A DNA stretch of 64,000 bases from Pedobacter caeni (lineage in GTDB: Bacteria > Bacteroidota > Bacteroidia > Sphingobacteriales > Sphingobacteriaceae): the NCBI RefSeq assembly GCF_900129215.1, contig NZ_FQUQ01000005.1, positions 1-64,000 of the forward strand. Reading direction: 5' to 3'. The notes beneath the pieces are model-generated. The model was not told where the DNA came from and searched no databases. It worked only from the letters and a program-made list of their open reading frames with translations. The position numbers and the translations under genes are program-made. This document shows positions 62,840 through 64,000 of the stretch, piece after piece. Each line of letters opens with the position of its first letter. Positions within the stretch are counted from its first letter, which is position 1.

Positions 62840-63619
62840 ATGAGAACTATATATGACATTGAATATCTTCAAGAGGTAACTACTGAAATCCAGGACTGGG
62901 ATTATGGGTTGGTGCAGGGGATGGGAGTATTTTCAACTTCTGAAAGGTATGCTCATATTGAACTAAAAGTTTATACAAGGGACCATTATACAGATCAGAT
63001 CATCTGGAACGTAAAGGAAGAATACATTCCTGCCGATTTAAGCGATTTCCGTGATGAAATCGAAGAAGTCCTCACTTTTTTTGGTAATTATCTTTACGCG
63101 TTAAAGGGTAGACGGGAAAAAAAACTGGTGTACGAGGTGATCGATGGAAGCTTTTGTCCTGACACCTGCATGAGATCATTTGTTCGTGCAACAGCGAGGG
63201 CATTGGTGAATTGCTTTAATAAAGAACGGTTTAAACCCAGTCCTGCGGATTTGAACAGGATTAGGAACAGCCAGGCAAATGGCCTGGAACTATTAAAATC
63301 TTTTCTAACTCATGCTTCGCAGGAAGAAGTTGTTGCATCCTTGAAAAATGTGAGTCTTACCGTCGATTTTAAAGCTCTTTTTACTGAAAATGAGCTGTTT
63401 TTGATAAACGAAAACTTGTATAATTCGATAGAAATATTGAAAAAGAAAGAAATAAGCCAGGAGGCTTATTTTAAGAAGCATAAGCTGATCACAAAATATG
63501 GAGATATCTCCCAGATTGGAATGGCTCATCTTGTGCTGATTCTGAATAGAAAGGATCTTTTGCCACAGGTTGGCGTATTTCAGGATGAAGAAATAGCCTA
63601 TAAATTTTTGTCATGTTAA
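62840..63619 (+). CDS. Unrecognised protein; N-terminus resembles EF-G domain IV
   Basis: 259 residues, no signal peptide, no membrane helix, probably cytoplasmic. I do not recognise the family. Residues ~25-128 follow the spacing of elongation-factor-G domain IV: GVFSTSERYAHIELKVYTRD, IIWNVKEEYIPADLSDF and VYEVIDGSFCPDTCMRSFVR match the YA-V-L, YIP and V-DGS-H----S---F positions. No GTPase domain is present. Residues ~140-259 are helical, charged, with KKKEISQEAYFKKHKLITKY. It has a strong own promoter and is preceded by a terminator, so it is expressed alone. The EF-G link is a motif-level impression and needs a profile comparison. Confidence 0.6.
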   Translation: MRTIYDIEYLQEVTTEIQDWDYGLVQGMGVFSTSERYAHIELKVYTRDHYTDQIIWNVKEEYIPADLSDFRDEIEEVLTFFGNYLYALKGRREKKLVYEVIDGSFCPDTCMRSFVRATARALVNCFNKERFKPSPADLNRIRNSQANGLELLKSFLTHASQEEVVASLKNVSLTVDFKALFTENELFLINENLYNSIEILKKKEISQEAYFKKHKLITKYGDISQIGMAHLVLILNRKDLLPQVGVFQDEEIAYKFLSC

Positions 63620-63671
63620 TCCCATATCTGAGCAGATAGCTTCATTGCCAGTCGTATCAATCTGATTTTCT

Positions 63672-63679
63672 TATCTTTG
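63672..63679 (+). promoter_or_regulatory. -7 box TATCTTTG, leaderless promoter candidate
   Basis: Perfect TAnnTTTG 5 nt before the ATG at 63685. A TTG at 63645-63647 lies 24 nt upstream, slightly far for a -33 element. Confidence 0.5.
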
Positions 63680-63684
63680 CGGCA

Positions 63685-64000
63685 ATGAAGCTTGCCATAC
63701 AAAAACCCCGATACCTGATGGCTATCGGTTTTACCATCTTTCTGTTTATCGCCGGGATTATCCTTTTTACCGGTCATCTGGTTGAAAAACGCCTGACCAA
63801 AATTGCCGCATTTTCCGGAGTAAATGTATACCGTCAAAAGGTGAATGTTTTTCGTTATGAGTTCAATAACCTGTTAAAAGGAACACAAATCGCGGCAAAC
63901 CTATTTCCGAAATTAAGCGAAGACATCTCTGAAAAAAGTTTAAATCAAAGCCTTGGTACCTTATTGTTATCTGATGAAAAGGTCAGGCAGGCATGGTATG
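63685..64000 (+). CDS. N-terminus of a membrane-anchored protein, 3' end missing
   Basis: 105 codons are visible before the window ends. One strong membrane helix near residues 11-31 (LMAIGFTIFLFIAGIILFTG) is followed by HLVEKRLTKIAAFSGVNVYR and a soluble, presumably periplasmic, segment rich in charged residues (FPKLSEDISEKSLNQSLGTL). The layout fits the start of a sensor kinase or another single-anchor envelope protein, but no defining domain is visible. It is preceded by its own TAnnTTTG box 5 nt from the start. Confidence 0.6.
   Translation, partial: MKLAIQKPRYLMAIGFTIFLFIAGIILFTGHLVEKRLTKIAAFSGVNVYRQKVNVFRYEFNNLLKGTQIAANLFPKLSEDISEKSLNQSLGTLLLSDEKVRQAWY

Overview
The window looks like the chromosome of a member of the Bacteroidota, most probably a Pedobacter-like Sphingobacteriaceae species. 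The evidence is three SusC/SusD pairs, two ECF-sigma/FecR pairs, a type IX secretion C-terminal domain next to a PorP/SprF protein, many TAnnTTTG promoter boxes, an almost complete lack of Shine-Dalgarno sites, and A/C-rich stretches before start codons. I saw no rRNA, tRNA, CRISPR array, insertion sequence or phage gene.

Layout. Bases 1-3107 hold the 3' end of a giant adhesin-like protein with 222-bp internal repeats and a type B sorting domain, followed by its PorP/SprF partner. Bases 3391-7845 are small housekeeping or stress genes: an NTF2-like protein, a cold-shock protein, an AraC regulator, a RibD-like reductase, a SRPBCC protein, a DoxX-like protein and a PhzF-like protein. A secreted GH20 hexosaminidase follows at 8092-9984.

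Three polysaccharide-utilisation loci (PULs) dominate. PUL 1 (10531-23830) has SusC without an STN domain, SusD, two related surface lipoproteins with discoidin-like C-termini, an (alpha/alpha)6-barrel glycosidase, a GntR/HutC regulator, a phosphomannose isomerase with an extra N-terminal domain, and a sugar:proton symporter. Operator-like GTATATAC/GTACATAC palindromes sit before susC and in the regulator/isomerase gap, so I infer control by GntR, and mannose as one product. PUL 2 (23917-36044) has an ECF sigma factor, FecR, STN-type SusC, SusD, a GH59 galactosylceramidase homologue and a GH95 fucosidase. PUL 3 (43966-62687) has a divergent GH95-like enzyme, an ECF sigma factor, FecR, STN-type SusC, SusD, a GH116 glucosylceramidase-family enzyme, a lipoprotein of the RbsD/FucU mutarotase fold, a GH95 fucosidase, a Cys-type S1 sulfatase and a GH109-like protein.

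Between PULs 2 and 3 lie a MocR regulator divergent from a GNAT acetyltransferase, a secreted esterase, a DUF937-OmpA envelope protein with VEVP repeats, a Tam-like methyltransferase, a small monooxygenase and a C39-like/VKOR/thioredoxin fusion. The window ends with an unrecognised protein whose N-terminus resembles EF-G domain IV and the start of a membrane protein.

The best new signal is a three-part DNA motif (TGATTTTGGCA, then 31 nt, then ATTTA) found with identical spacing before three PUL 3 transcription units, including the PUL's own sigma gene. It is a candidate ECF-sigma promoter set. Other points are four promoters that predict leaderless mRNAs, a structured susC leader with a 9-codon upstream ORF, and the co-occurrence of GH59, GH116 and sulfatase genes.
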